A stretch of DNA of 64,000 bases from JABFWF01 sp035539135 (GCA_035539135.1 DATLJD010000009.1:86480-150479), one strand, 5' to 3'; shown: positions 44,158-53,472, counted from the first letter of the stretch. Notes: generated by a model not told the origin, from the letters alone. Translations and numbers: made by a program.

Positions 44158-46881
44158 TCAGCCGCCGCGGCGCGCGTCGTTCGCGCCGGCGTCGCGCTGG
44201 AACAGCACCGGCGTCGGCCGGTGCAAGGCGAAGCCCTGGCCCCAGTCCACCCCCAGTCCGCGCAGCAGGCCGACCAACGCGTCGCTGGACACCCACTCGG
44301 CGACCACCGCCAGCCCGCGCTGGTGGCCGATGCTGCAGATCGCCTCCACGATCGAGCGGCTGAGCGTGTCGGTCTCGAGGTCGCGAATGAAGCTGCCGTC
44401 GATCTTGATCGTGTCCACCGGCAGGTTCTTCAGGTAGCCGAACGAGGACATGCCGGCGCCGAAGTCGTCCAGCGCGATCCGGCAGCCGGCCGCGCGGATG
44501 CGCTCGATGAAGCGCATCGCGCGGGCGACGTTGCGCATCGCCTCGGTCTCGGTGATCTCGAAGCAGACCCGCGACGGTTCCACGCCGTGGCGCCGGATCA
44601 GGTCCAGCACGTACTCGGCCAGTCCCTCGTCCTCGAGGCTGGACGCGGCGAGGTTGATCGCGCAGCAGCCCGGCGGGCGGCCGCTGGCGTGCAGGCGGTC
44701 AAAGTTCGCCAGCGACCGCGCGATCACCCAGCGGTCGATCAGCGGCATCATCCCGTAGCGCTCGGCGGCGGGCAGGAAGGCGCCCGGCAGCACCACCCGC
44801 CCGTCCTCGTCGCGCAGGCGCAGCAGCAGCTCGAGGTGCGGGCCGGCGGGGTCGGACTGCTGCAGGCCGACCAATTCCTGGTAGTACAGCAGCAGGCGGT
44901 TCTCGTCGATCGCCCAGCGCAGGCGGTTGGCCCATTCCATCTCGCCGCGACGGCGCACGGTCTCGTCGTCCTGCTCGGAATAGACGTGGGCACGGTTGCG
45001 GCCGTGGTCCTTGGCGACGTAGCAGGCGGCGTCGGCCTGCGAGAGCACGTCGGCGAGGGTCAGCCCGGGGCGGTCGAGCAGCACCACGCCGATGCTGGCG
45101 CTGATCGTGTAGGAGCGCTGGCGCCAGACGTAGACGTAGCCCTCGACCCGCGCGCGCAGCCGCTCGGCCAGCGCCTGCGCGCCTTCCAGGCGGGTGTCGT
45201 GGGCGAGGATGCCGAATTCGTCGCCCCCCAGGCGGGCGATGATGTCGCCGCCGCGCAGCTGCTCGCCCATCGCCAGCGCGAGCTGGCTCAGCAGCTGGTC
45301 GCCGGCGAGGTGGCCGGAGGTGTCGTTGATCAGCTTGAACTGGTCGAGGTCGATGTACAGCAGCGCCGCCGGTGGGCCGTCCTTGTTCAGCGCGTACAGC
45401 GCGCGCTGCACGTGGCGCTCGAACTCGCGGCGGTTGTACAGCTCGGTCAGGCTGTCGTGGCTGGCCTGGTAACTGAGCAGCTCGGTCAGCTGGCGTTGCT
45501 CGGAGATGTCGGTGGCGACCATCAGCAGCCGTTCCTGGCCGGCCACGCGCACCCGCGACACCGAGGTCGAGGCCCAGAAGCGGTCGCCGTTGAGCGAGAC
45601 CAGCATCGCCTCGACGTTGCTCCAGGTGGCCACGCCGCCGCGCTGCTGCAGGCGCCGGTGCAGCGCCTCGTCCTCGAACAGCGCGCCCAGGGTGCCGCCC
45701 TCGACCTCCGCGCCCAGCCGCGCGCTCGCCGCCTCGTTGGCATAGACGATGCGGCCGTCGTCGGCCTGCGCCATCAGCACCAGCGCCGGCAACAGTTCGT
45801 TCAGGGTGCGGAAGCGCGCCTCGCTTTCGCGGAAGCGCGCGCTCATCTGCCAGCCCAGCGCCAGCGCCCGCCGGCGGGTGTTCGCGACCGACCACAACAG
45901 CAGCGCGAGCAGCACGCTGGCAATGACACCCCCGATGCCGAACGCCCACAGCAGCGGGCCGCCGTGCGCATGCGCGCGCGGCTCCAGGGTCAACTGCCAT
46001 CGGCGGCCGCCGAAAGCGACCGTGCCGTTGTAACGCTCGCTGCCGCCGGGCTCGGCGCCGGCATCGAACAGCAGCTGGTTCTCGTCGGTGGCATCGACCA
46101 CGCGCACCCGGTACGCGTCCAGCACCCCGGGGGGAAAGGCCTGCTGCAGGAACGGTCGCAGGCGCAGGCTCATCGCCAGCGCGCCCGCCTCGCGCGCGCG
46201 ACGCTCGGCCGGGCTGGCGGGGTCGCTGCCGGGGGTGAACACCGGCAGCCGCACGACCACGCCGTCGTCGTCGCCGTCGCCGCCGACGCCGGGCTGGCGC
46301 AGCCGGAAGGGCGCCGACAGCACCGGTTCGTCGCTGTCGCGCGCGCGCATCAGGGCGGCCAGGTTGCGCGGCTGCGACCCGACATCCAGCCCCAGCAGGA
46401 TGCGATTGGCCAGCGCCGGCGCGACCCGGGTGTAGCGATAATGCGGCCGCCCGGCCGGATCGACGCTGCGCGGCGCGTAGGCGATCGCCACCAGGCTGGG
46501 CACGTTGCGCGAGGGCTCGAGGTTGGCGACCAGGCCCTCGAACCGTTCCTCGTCGATGTCGCCGGAGGCGAAGTAGGCCGACTGTACCGAGCGCAACAGC
46601 AGGCCCGCGGCGTCCAGCCGGCGCTCGATCTGCGCCACCGCGACACGGAGCGTCGCCGCATGCTGCCGGCGCGCGTCGCGATCCAGGTTGTGCGCCTCCA
46701 CCAGCAACAGCACGCCGGTCGCGAGCAGGCCCAGCAGCAGTCCGCCGAGCGCCCACGCCCAGGCCGGCAGGCCGAACAGCGGCGCGGCCTGCGGCGGCGG
46801 CGGTTCCGGCGCCACCACGGGGTTTCCGGCAGAATGCGGCGTCTCTCCCACGGGCTCCCCGCTGATGCTCCCCCCCGCCAT
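44158..46881 (-). CDS. CHASE-PAS-GGDEF-EAL c-di-GMP signalling protein
   Basis: Inner-membrane protein of 907 aa. Order: Pro-rich N-terminus, TM1 (about 40-60), periplasmic CHASE domain (about 75-280: DIDEERFEGLVANLEPSRNVPSLVAIAYAP), TM2 (about 300-325), PAS (about 345-465), GGDEF (about 470-635, intact GGDEF near 551) and EAL (about 645-900). The EAL motif is ELL (LELLLR), but the Asn (INLAAS), Glu (EITETE), Asp pair (LDDFGAG), Lys (IKID) and Gln (QGF) positions remain, so phosphodiesterase activity is plausible. ATG 46881 overlaps the pepQ start on the other strand by about 17 bases, so one of the two starts may be downstream. Confidence 0.9.
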   Translation of the reverse strand: MAGGSISGEPVGETPHSAGNPVVAPEPPPPQAAPLFGLPAWAWALGGLLLGLLATGVLLLVEAHNLDRDARRQHAATLRVAVAQIERRLDAAGLLLRSVQSAYFASGDIDEERFEGLVANLEPSRNVPSLVAIAYAPRSVDPAGRPHYRYTRVAPALANRILLGLDVGSQPRNLAALMRARDSDEPVLSAPFRLRQPGVGGDGDDDGVVVRLPVFTPGSDPASPAERRAREAGALAMSLRLRPFLQQAFPPGVLDAYRVRVVDATDENQLLFDAGAEPGGSERYNGTVAFGGRRWQLTLEPRAHAHGGPLLWAFGIGGVIASVLLALLLWSVANTRRRALALGWQMSARFRESEARFRTLNELLPALVLMAQADDGRIVYANEAASARLGAEVEGGTLGALFEDEALHRRLQQRGGVATWSNVEAMLVSLNGDRFWASTSVSRVRVAGQERLLMVATDISEQRQLTELLSYQASHDSLTELYNRREFERHVQRALYALNKDGPPAALLYIDLDQFKLINDTSGHLAGDQLLSQLALAMGEQLRGGDIIARLGGDEFGILAHDTRLEGAQALAERLRARVEGYVYVWRQRSYTISASIGVVLLDRPGLTLADVLSQADAACYVAKDHGRNRAHVYSEQDDETVRRRGEMEWANRLRWAIDENRLLLYYQELVGLQQSDPAGPHLELLLRLRDEDGRVVLPGAFLPAAERYGMMPLIDRWVIARSLANFDRLHASGRPPGCCAINLAASSLEDEGLAEYVLDLIRRHGVEPSRVCFEITETEAMRNVARAMRFIERIRAAGCRIALDDFGAGMSSFGYLKNLPVDTIKIDGSFIRDLETDTLSRSIVEAICSIGHQRGLAVVAEWVSSDALVGLLRGLGVDWGQGFALHRPTPVLFQRDAGANDARRGG

Positions 46882-48187
46882 CCTATATGCCGATCATCTC
46901 CGCGTGTTGCAGGACCGCGCCGACGCGGCGCTCGCGCGCGGCGGCCTCGAACATCTTGTGGTGCCGAGCGGGACCCTGCACTACCAGGCGTTCGACGACC
47001 GTGATTACCCGTACGCGGTCAATCCGCAGTTCAAGGCCTGGGCGCCGCTGACCCGGACCCCGGGCAGCTGGCTGGTGCACACCCCCGGCGCGCGGCCGAA
47101 GCTGATCTACCTGCAACCGTTCGACTACTGGCACGTGGTGCCGCAGGCGCCGTCGGGCTACTGGACGCCGCTGTTCGACATCGTCGTGATCCGCAAGCCG
47201 GAGGAGGCACTGGCGCACCTGCCCGCCGACCCGGCGCGCTGCGCGATCCTCGGCGAGCCGCAATCGGCGCTGGGCGCCTTCGTGCCGAACAACCCGCCGG
47301 CGGTGCTCGCCTACCTGGAGTACCACCGCGCGTTCAAGACGCCCTACGAACTGGCGATGATGCGCGAGGCGACCCGCACCGGCGTGCGCGCGCACCGCGC
47401 CGCCGAGCGCGCGTTCCGGGCCGGCGCCAGCGAGTTCGGCATCCACCTGGTCTACTGCCAGGCCGCCGGCCAGGACAGCGACGAGCTGCCCTACGGCAAC
47501 ATCGTCGCCCTCAACGAGCACGGCGCGGTGCTGCACTACATGGACCGCGACCGCTACCCGCCATTGCAGCGGCGCAGCCTGCTGATCGACGCCGGCGCCT
47601 CGCACGGCGGCTACGCGTGCGACATCACCCGCACCTACGCGGCGGACTCCGCCAGCGAGTTCCAGGCGCTCATCGACGCGGTCGACGCCGCGCAGCAGCG
47701 CATGTGCGCGCAGGTCCGCGCGGGCACCGACTACCGCCAGCTGCACCTGGACGCGCACCTCGCCCTGGCCGGCGTGTTGCGCGACTTCGGCTTCATCACG
47801 GTGTCGCCGGAAGCGGCGGTCGCGACCGGCGTCAGCAGCGCGTTCTTCCCGCACGGCATCGGCCACGGCATCGGCCTGCAGGTGCACGAGGTCGCCGGTT
47901 TCGCCGCCAGCGACGCCGGCGGCACCATCGACAAGCCGCCGGGCCATCCCTACCTGCGCCTGACCCGCGTGCTCGAACCGGGCATGGTGGTGACCATCGA
48001 GCCGGGCCTGTACTTCATCGACATGCTGTTGCAGAAGCTGCGCGAGGACGGCCACGCCGACGCGGTGGACTGGGCGCGGGTGGACGCCTTCCGCCCCTAC
48101 GGCGGCATCCGCATCGAGGACGACGTCGCCTGCACCGAAGGCGACCCGGAAAACCTCACGCGCGACGCGTTCGCGACGATCGCCTGA
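46865..48187 (+). CDS. pepQ: Xaa-Pro dipeptidase PepQ
   Basis: Metallopeptidase cleaving X-Pro dipeptides, also reported to hydrolyse organophosphates; 440 aa (E. coli 443). It aligns from the first residues (LYADHLRVLQDRADAALARGGLEHLVVPSG) and through PYAVNPQFKAWAPLT. Metal ligands are in LLIDAGA (Asp), GYACDITRTY (Asp), FFPHGIGHGIGLQVHE (His), VTIEPGLYF (Glu) and GGIRIEDDV (Glu). The ATG at 46865 is supported by the full-length match to E. coli PepQ. It is divergent from, and slightly overlapping, the CHASE-GGDEF-EAL gene. The two transcripts would need promoters inside each other's coding ends. Confidence 0.96.
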   Translation: MLPPAILYADHLRVLQDRADAALARGGLEHLVVPSGTLHYQAFDDRDYPYAVNPQFKAWAPLTRTPGSWLVHTPGARPKLIYLQPFDYWHVVPQAPSGYWTPLFDIVVIRKPEEALAHLPADPARCAILGEPQSALGAFVPNNPPAVLAYLEYHRAFKTPYELAMMREATRTGVRAHRAAERAFRAGASEFGIHLVYCQAAGQDSDELPYGNIVALNEHGAVLHYMDRDRYPPLQRRSLLIDAGASHGGYACDITRTYAADSASEFQALIDAVDAAQQRMCAQVRAGTDYRQLHLDAHLALAGVLRDFGFITVSPEAAVATGVSSAFFPHGIGHGIGLQVHEVAGFAASDAGGTIDKPPGHPYLRLTRVLEPGMVVTIEPGLYFIDMLLQKLREDGHADAVDWARVDAFRPYGGIRIEDDVACTEGDPENLTRDAFATIA

Positions 48188-48209
48188 GCACGCACCCGAG
48201 GCCTGGACC

Positions 48210-48689
48210 ATGAACGCCACCGCCGAGCGCCCGATCGACCGCTGGTTCGCCCACTACTCGGACGACCACCGCAATCCGCTCAACCAGAAGATCCACGTGG
48301 TCGCGGTGCCGCTGATCCTGTGGAGCGTGACCGCGCTGCTGTGGTGCATCCCGGTGACCGGCAGCTGGTTCCGCGCCGGACTGTGGTCGGCGCTGGCGAT
48401 GTTCTTCGCGTGGGCATTCTATTACCGCGCCTCGCGCCGGCTCGGACTGGGCATGCTGGTGGTGTTCGTCGCCTGCGCCTGGCTCAACCGCGCACTGCAC
48501 GACGCGCTCGGCACGATCGTATTGATGGAGATCGCGATGGCGGTATTCGTGCTGGCCTGGATCGCGCAGTTCGTCGGGCACAAGGTCGAAGGGCGCAAGC
48601 CCAGCTTCCTGACGGACCTGACTTACCTGCTGATCGGGCCGGCCTGGGTGCTGGCGAAGCTGTACCGGCGCCTGGGCTGGGGCTGGTAG
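48210..48689 (+). CDS. Mpo1-like (DUF962) membrane protein
   Basis: Integral membrane protein of 159 aa with about four helices. His-rich blocks WFAHYSDDHRNPLNQKIHVVAVPLI (12-36) and AWIAQFVGHKVEGRKPSFLTDLTYLLIGPAWVL (near 118-150) match the DUF962/Mpo1 family, whose yeast member is an Fe-dependent dioxygenase in alpha-oxidation of 2-hydroxy fatty acids; His in Hx4HxNPxNxxxH and GHxxEGxxP are the presumed metal ligands. Bacterial substrates are not established. It starts 22 bases after pepQ. The stop is followed by an 85-base gap with no clear signal. Confidence 0.87.
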   Translation: MNATAERPIDRWFAHYSDDHRNPLNQKIHVVAVPLILWSVTALLWCIPVTGSWFRAGLWSALAMFFAWAFYYRASRRLGLGMLVVFVACAWLNRALHDALGTIVLMEIAMAVFVLAWIAQFVGHKVEGRKPSFLTDLTYLLIGPAWVLAKLYRRLGWGW

Positions 48690-48773
48690 TCGTCCGCGCG
48701 GCGGCACCCGCCCATTCGTTCCCGCGTCGCGCCCCTGCCCGCAAGCTGGCGCGCCACCCGCGTCCCCGAGCCG

Positions 48774-49676
48774 ATGCCACGCCATACGCTGCCGCCGCGC
48801 GACCTCGCCATCGCCCTGTTGATCTGCCTGGTGTGGGCGGGCAACTTCCTCACCTCGGCCTTCGCCCTGCGCGAGATCCCGCCGCTGTTGTTCACCGCGG
48901 TGCGGCTGGCGATCCTGGTGCTGGCGCTGGGGTTCTTCGTCAAGGCGCCGCCGCGCGGGCAGTGGCCGCGGCTGGTCGCGGTGGCGGTGTGCAACGGCGT
49001 GCTGCACTTCGGCCTGAGCTTCTGGTCGCTGCAGTTGGCCGGCGACCTCGCCTCGCCCGCGATCGTGATGCAAAGCTACGTGCCGATGGCGGCGCTGCTG
49101 GCGTGGTGGTGGCTGGGCGAGCGCTTTGGCTGGCGCACCGGGCTGGCGATCGCGGTGAGCTTCGCCGGCGTACTGGTGCTGGGCTTCGATCCGCTGGTGC
49201 TGGACGCGCCGGCGTCGCTGCTGCTGATGCTGGTGTCGGCCTTCTTCCTCGCCGCCGGCACCGTGCTGATGCGGCCGCTGAAGGGGCTGGACATGGTCAG
49301 CCAGCAGGGCTGGACCGCGATCATCGGCCTGCTGCCGCTGCTGGCGCTGAGCTTCGCGCTCGAGCCGCAGGGCCTGCATGCGTTGCGCAGCGCCAGCTGG
49401 GTCGGCTGGGGCGGCGCGGTGTATTCGGCGGTGTTCTCATCGCTGCTCGGGCACGGCCTGTACTACGTGCTGGTGCAGCGGCATCCGGTCGCGCAGGTGA
49501 CGCCGTGGCTGTTGCTGTCGCCGGTGCTGGCGATCCTGCTGGGGATGCTGTTCTGGGGCGACCGGCCAGGACCGCAGTTGTGGCTCGGCGGCGCGATGGT
49601 GCTGGGCGGGGTGCTGATCATCGCCCTGCGCGCGCTGGCCAAGGCGCGGCCGCTGCCGCCGGCGGAAGAACTGTAG
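48774..49676 (+). CDS. EamA-family transporter (O-acetylserine/cysteine-exporter-like)
   Basis: Inner-membrane carrier of 300 aa with ten predicted helices in two EamA repeats. Sequence features such as LICLVWAGNFLTSAFALREIPPLLFTAVRLAIL (TM1-TM2), LQLAGDLASPAIVMQSYVPMAALLAWWWLGE and the second repeat AVYSAVFSSLLGHGLYYVLVQRHPVAQVTPWLLLSPVLAILLGMLFWGD resemble E. coli EamA, which exports cysteine-pathway metabolites. The substrate here is a guess. It differs clearly from the EamA protein at 6.9 kb. Convergent with the epimerase-like gene 7 bases on. Confidence 0.88.
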   Translation: MPRHTLPPRDLAIALLICLVWAGNFLTSAFALREIPPLLFTAVRLAILVLALGFFVKAPPRGQWPRLVAVAVCNGVLHFGLSFWSLQLAGDLASPAIVMQSYVPMAALLAWWWLGERFGWRTGLAIAVSFAGVLVLGFDPLVLDAPASLLLMLVSAFFLAAGTVLMRPLKGLDMVSQQGWTAIIGLLPLLALSFALEPQGLHALRSASWVGWGGAVYSAVFSSLLGHGLYYVLVQRHPVAQVTPWLLLSPVLAILLGMLFWGDRPGPQLWLGGAMVLGGVLIIALRALAKARPLPPAEEL

Positions 49677-49683
49677 GCGCGCC

Positions 49684-50532
49684 TCAGCCGAACATGCCGG
49701 CGTCCGGCCGGAACGCGCGCGGCGCGTAACCGAACGCGGCGCGCGCCGGCGCCGGGTCGAACACCAGGTCCTCGCGCATGCGCGCGAGCGCGGCGTCGCC
49801 GAGGCCGCGCAATCCCGCCACGCGCGCGCCGGCGAGCAGCAGCGCGAACAGCGGCGCCGGCACCTCGAGCAGGCGCGCCGGGGGCTCGAGCACAGCCAGC
49901 ACGCGCGCGACCATCTCGCGGTAGGGCAGCACCTCGCCGCCCGGCAGGTCGAAGCCGCCGCGCGCGCCGGCGGCGCAGGCCGCGAGCGCCGCGGCGGCGA
50001 GGTCGTCCACGTGCACCGGCGCGCGCAGGCCGACCGCGCCGCGTGGCAGCACGAAGCGGCCCCAACGCCGCGCCAGCGCGGCGATCCGGCTCAGGGTGCG
50101 ATCGGCGCCGCCGCCGTAGACCAGGGTCGGCCGCAGCACGGCCGCGGCGGCGCCGCGCGCCTGCGCGGCGGCGAACAGCGCGCGCTCACCCTCCGCCAGG
50201 CGCGCGGCGACGTCGCGCTCAGCCGGGTCGCGCGAGTCGCGCTTGACGTGCACGCTGGTGGAGCCGAAGGCCACGACACGCTCCGCGGTGATGCCGGCGT
50301 GCGCGTACCAGTGGGCAAACGCGTCCAGCGGACCGCAGCTGAAGATCGCGTCGACCGTCGCCGGCAAGCCATCGCAGGCCGCCAGGTCGCCGCGCAGCCA
50401 GCGCACGCCGTCGAACGTCGCCCGCGGTTGCCGCGACACCGCATCGACCATCCAGCCATCAGCGCGCAGGCGCGCCAGCAGCGGGCGCCCGATCTGCCCG
50501 CTGGCGCCGAACACCAGCGCGCGCCGGCTCAC
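49684..50532 (-). CDS. NAD(P)-binding epimerase/dehydratase-like protein (extended SDR)
   Basis: Rossmann-fold protein of 282 aa. GASGQIGRPLLARLRADG (9-26) is the nucleotide site; the GSTSVHVKR stretch near 92 carries the usual Ser, but the YxxxK pair is not evident (AAVLRPTLVYGGGAD follows), so catalysis by the classical triad is uncertain. VHVDDLAAAALA and FDLPGGEVLPYREMV are family features of atypical SDRs that may act on nucleotide sugars or as NADPH sensors. The start GTG overlaps the nhaA stop (GTGA), so it is translated with nhaA. Function unassigned. Confidence 0.75.
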   Translation of the reverse strand: MSRRALVFGASGQIGRPLLARLRADGWMVDAVSRQPRATFDGVRWLRGDLAACDGLPATVDAIFSCGPLDAFAHWYAHAGITAERVVAFGSTSVHVKRDSRDPAERDVAARLAEGERALFAAAQARGAAAAVLRPTLVYGGGADRTLSRIAALARRWGRFVLPRGAVGLRAPVHVDDLAAAALAACAAGARGGFDLPGGEVLPYREMVARVLAVLEPPARLLEVPAPLFALLLAGARVAGLRGLGDAALARMREDLVFDPAPARAAFGYAPRAFRPDAGMFG

Positions 50533-51764
50533 GCCCGCGCCCGCGCCGGAAGCACCGCCCGCAGCCATGCGTAGCCGAGCAGCGCCGACACCAGCGAGCC
50601 GCCGAGCACGCCCAGCACCGCCTCCTCGTAGGGCAGTCCGGTGTAAGCCAGCGAGGCGATGAACAGACTCATGGTGAAACCGATCCCGCACAGCACGCCC
50701 ATGCCCAGCAGCGCGCGCAGGTCCATGCCGTCGGGCAGGCGCGCCCAGCCGAGCGCGCGCAGGCCGAGCGCGGCCCCGACGATGCCGACCGGCTTGCCGA
50801 GGATCAGGCCGAGCGCGATCCCCAGCGGCAGCGCCGCCACCATGTCGCCGGCCTCGAGTTCGCCCAGCGCGAGGCCGGCGTTGGCGAACGCGAACACCGG
50901 CAGGATCAGGTAGGCGACCCACGGGTGCAGCGCATGCTCCAGGTGTTCCAGCGGCGAGTGCTCGACCTCGTCGGGCGTGTCGTTGCGCGGGTCCACGTGC
51001 GGGATCAGCAGGCCGGTGGCGACGCCCGCCAGGGTCGCGTGCACGCCCGACTTCAGCACGCACACCCACAGCACCGCGCCCAGCAGCAGGTAGGGCGTGA
51101 GTGCGGTGACGCGGCGCCGGTTGAGCCAGGCCATGCCGGCGAGCGCGACCGCCGCCCAGCCCAGCGCGACGAAGGACAGGCCCTCGGAATAGAACACCGC
51201 GATGATCAGGATCGCGATCAGGTCGTCGACCACCGCGATCGTCGCCAGCAACAGCTTCATGCCATGCGGCACCCGCGAGCCGAGCAGCGACAGCACGCCG
51301 AGCGCGAACGCGATGTCGGTCGCGGTCGGCACCGCCCAGCCGCGCATCGCGCCGGCGTCGCCACGGTTGAGCGCGGCGAAGATCAGCGCCGGCACCGCGA
51401 CCCCGGCGCTGGCGCAGACCAGCGGCAGCACCAGGCGGTCGCGCCCGGCCAGCTGTCCGGTGAGCGTCTCGCGCTTGATCTCCAGCGCGACCAGCAGGAA
51501 GAAGATCGCCATCAGGCCGTCGTTGATCCACAGCAACGCGGGCTTGGCGATGCGCCACTGGCCGAACGCGACCATGACCGGCAGTTCGCGGAAGGCGTCG
51601 TAGAACTCCTCGAGCTGCGGCACGTTGGCGCACACCAGCGCCAGCGCGGCGGCCAGGATCAGCAGGATGCCGCCGGCCGCTTCCAGCCGCAGGAACTCGA
51701 GCAGCGCGTGCAACGCGCGCTCGGGCAACCGCATCGCCGCGCGCGCGAGGGGAGGCGTGTTCAT
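50529..51764 (-). CDS. nhaA: Na+/H+ antiporter NhaA
   Basis: Electrogenic antiporter of 411 aa, about 12 helices, expelling Na+ (or Li+) at alkaline pH. The essential Asp pair is in TIAVVDDLIAILIIAVFYSEG; VPTATDIAFALGVLSLLGSRVPHGMKLLL precedes it, and LILPVFAFANAGLAL and GVLCGIGFTMSLFIASLAY are family signatures. ATG 51764 begins MNTPPLARAAMRLPERALHALLEFLRLEAAGGILLI. It is followed by an overlapping SDR-like gene, a pairing whose sense is unknown. Confidence 0.96.
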   Translation of the reverse strand: MNTPPLARAAMRLPERALHALLEFLRLEAAGGILLILAAALALVCANVPQLEEFYDAFRELPVMVAFGQWRIAKPALLWINDGLMAIFFLLVALEIKRETLTGQLAGRDRLVLPLVCASAGVAVPALIFAALNRGDAGAMRGWAVPTATDIAFALGVLSLLGSRVPHGMKLLLATIAVVDDLIAILIIAVFYSEGLSFVALGWAAVALAGMAWLNRRRVTALTPYLLLGAVLWVCVLKSGVHATLAGVATGLLIPHVDPRNDTPDEVEHSPLEHLEHALHPWVAYLILPVFAFANAGLALGELEAGDMVAALPLGIALGLILGKPVGIVGAALGLRALGWARLPDGMDLRALLGMGVLCGIGFTMSLFIASLAYTGLPYEEAVLGVLGGSLVSALLGYAWLRAVLPARARA

Positions 51765-51795
51765 CCGCGCGAGTCTAGCAAGCGCCGAGCGCCGG

Positions 51796-52749
51796 TCAGT
51801 GCTGGACCAGCAACAGCTCGAACGCCAGCCAGGCGACGAAGGCGACGAGCAGGACGCCGCCTTCGGTGCGGCTGACCCGCAGGTCGCCGCGCAGCATCGG
51901 GTACAGCACCAGCGCGAACGCCAGCGCGGCCGGCAGTTCGAAACGGACGAAAGATTGCGGCAGCGGCACGTCACGGAACGCGGCCATGCCGCCGAGCACC
52001 ACCAGCAGGTTGAACACGCTGGAACCGATCACGTGGCCGGCGACCATGTCGCCCTGCCCGCGCCGCGCCGCGGCCACGGCGGCGAACACCTCGGGCAGCG
52101 CCGTGCCGATCGCGACCACGATCAGGCCCGACAGCAGCGGCGCCAGGCCGAGCGCCGCGCCCAGCACCGGCGCGTGCTGCACCACCAGGCGCGCGCCGAA
52201 GTACAGCAGCACCGCCGCCAGCACGAAGCGCAGCAGGTTGAGCCCGAGCCCGGTGCGGGTCGCGCCGAACGCGGCCACGCCTTCGCGCACCTGGTCGCTC
52301 TCGCGCCGGCTGCGCGCGAGCATCCACGCGAACACCGCGACGAACAGGGCGAGCAGCAGCAGGCCGTCCAGCCGGCCGAGCGCGCCGTCCAGGCCGAGCC
52401 CGATCACCAGCACGCTGGCCACCACGAAGCACAGCAGCAGCGGCGCCAGCGAACGCCAGCGCACCAGCAGCGGCGCGGCCAGCGCGGCGGCGCCGAGCGT
52501 CAGGCCGAAGTTGACGACGTTGCTGCCGACCGCGTTGCCCAGCGCCAGCGCCTGGCTGCCGACCCAGGCCGCGCGCGCGTTGACCGCCAGCTCCGGCAGC
52601 GAGGTGCCGAACGCGACCAGCACCACGCCGGCCGCCAGCGGCGACAGGCCGAAGCGCTGGGCCAGCCCGGACGCGCCCTTGACGATGGAATCGCCGCCCA
52701 GCGCCAGCAGCAGCAGGCCGAGGAGGAAGAAGCCGAACGCAGCCGCCAT
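51796..52749 (-). CDS. Calcium/sodium (CaCA) antiporter
   Basis: Inner-membrane cation exchanger of 317 aa with ten helices and two inverted alpha-repeats: AFGTSLPELAVNARAAWVGSQALALGNAVGSNVVNFGLTLG (about 46-86) and AIGTALPEVFAAVAAARRGQGDMVAGHVIGSSVFNLLVVLG (about 211-251). Both keep the ion-binding GTSLPE / GTALPE Glu and GNxxGSNxxN-like Asn motifs. It resembles E. coli YrbG, whose physiological ion is uncertain. It precedes nhaA by 31 bases on the same strand, so two cation exchangers may be co-regulated. Confidence 0.93.
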   Translation of the reverse strand: MAAAFGFFLLGLLLLALGGDSIVKGASGLAQRFGLSPLAAGVVLVAFGTSLPELAVNARAAWVGSQALALGNAVGSNVVNFGLTLGAAALAAPLLVRWRSLAPLLLCFVVASVLVIGLGLDGALGRLDGLLLLALFVAVFAWMLARSRRESDQVREGVAAFGATRTGLGLNLLRFVLAAVLLYFGARLVVQHAPVLGAALGLAPLLSGLIVVAIGTALPEVFAAVAAARRGQGDMVAGHVIGSSVFNLLVVLGGMAAFRDVPLPQSFVRFELPAALAFALVLYPMLRGDLRVSRTEGGVLLVAFVAWLAFELLLVQH

Positions 52750-52830
52750 GTCGCGTCTCCAGCCGGGACTCGGGCGATTCTAGGCGCGGCCGGCGGGGGA
52801 ATGCGTGCAGGCCGCCGGGCGGCCGCGGCG

Positions 52831-53472
52831 CTACGAACAGCCTTCGACGTAGTCCACCTGCGGCGGCAGGCCGACCCGCCACGCGCTCACCCGGCCGTCG
52901 GCGCCGGTTTCGAACACCAGCACGGTGCCGCCCTGCAGTGGTACCCGCAGCACGCGGCCTTCGGGCACGTACTTGTGCGGCTGCTGCTGCGCGCCGGGGT
53001 ACAGCGCGCGCACGGCATTCGCGTCCATGCCGATGCGCCCGCCGCCGGGCGCCGCGATCGCGGCGTTGCCCTGGCCCACGTCGTAGCGCACGAAGCGCCC
53101 GCCTTCCAGCATGAAGGCCAGCACCGCCGGCGCCGCCTGGCCTTCGGGGCTCAGGTAACGGCAGGCCTCGCCTTCGCCGAGCCCCTGCAGCGCCGGCCCG
53201 TCCCAGGCCGCGCGCAGCGCCGGCTCGTCCATGCCGAACCGCAGCGCCGCGTAGCCGTTCGCGTGCGCGGGGGAGGCGGCGTCGCCTTCGCCAGCATCGC
53301 CGCGCGCGGGCGCATCGCGTGCGGGGCGTTCGATGTCGGCAACGGCCGGCGCCGCCGCGTCCGCGGGCGTCGCGGCCTCGCCTTCCTCCGTCGCCGGCGG
53401 GCCGTCGGCCTCCGGCACACGCGCGCAGGCGACCAGCAACAGCAGCGCGGGCAACAGGGGCGAGGCACGCAT
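52831..53472 (-). CDS. Lipoprotein of unknown function
   Basis: Protein of 213 aa. The signal MRASPLLPALLLLVAC has lipobox LVAC (Cys16), so it is predicted to be lipid-anchored in the envelope. An Ala/Pro/Glu-rich linker (20-70) leads to a C-terminal globular domain: LRFGMDEPALRAAWDGPALQGL, ACRYLSPEG, LAFMLEGGRFVRYDVGQGNAAIAAPGGGRIGMDANAVRALYPG, LVFETGADGRVSAWRVGLPPQVDYVEGCS. Two Cys in the mature domain could pair. The pattern G(M/L)xxxxxRxxxP in tandem suggests a repeated fold, but I do not recognise a family. It stands alone between yrbG-like and hmgA genes. Confidence 0.72.
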   Translation of the reverse strand: MRASPLLPALLLLVACARVPEADGPPATEEGEAATPADAAAPAVADIERPARDAPARGDAGEGDAASPAHANGYAALRFGMDEPALRAAWDGPALQGLGEGEACRYLSPEGQAAPAVLAFMLEGGRFVRYDVGQGNAAIAAPGGGRIGMDANAVRALYPGAQQQPHKYVPEGRVLRVPLQGGTVLVFETGADGRVSAWRVGLPPQVDYVEGCS

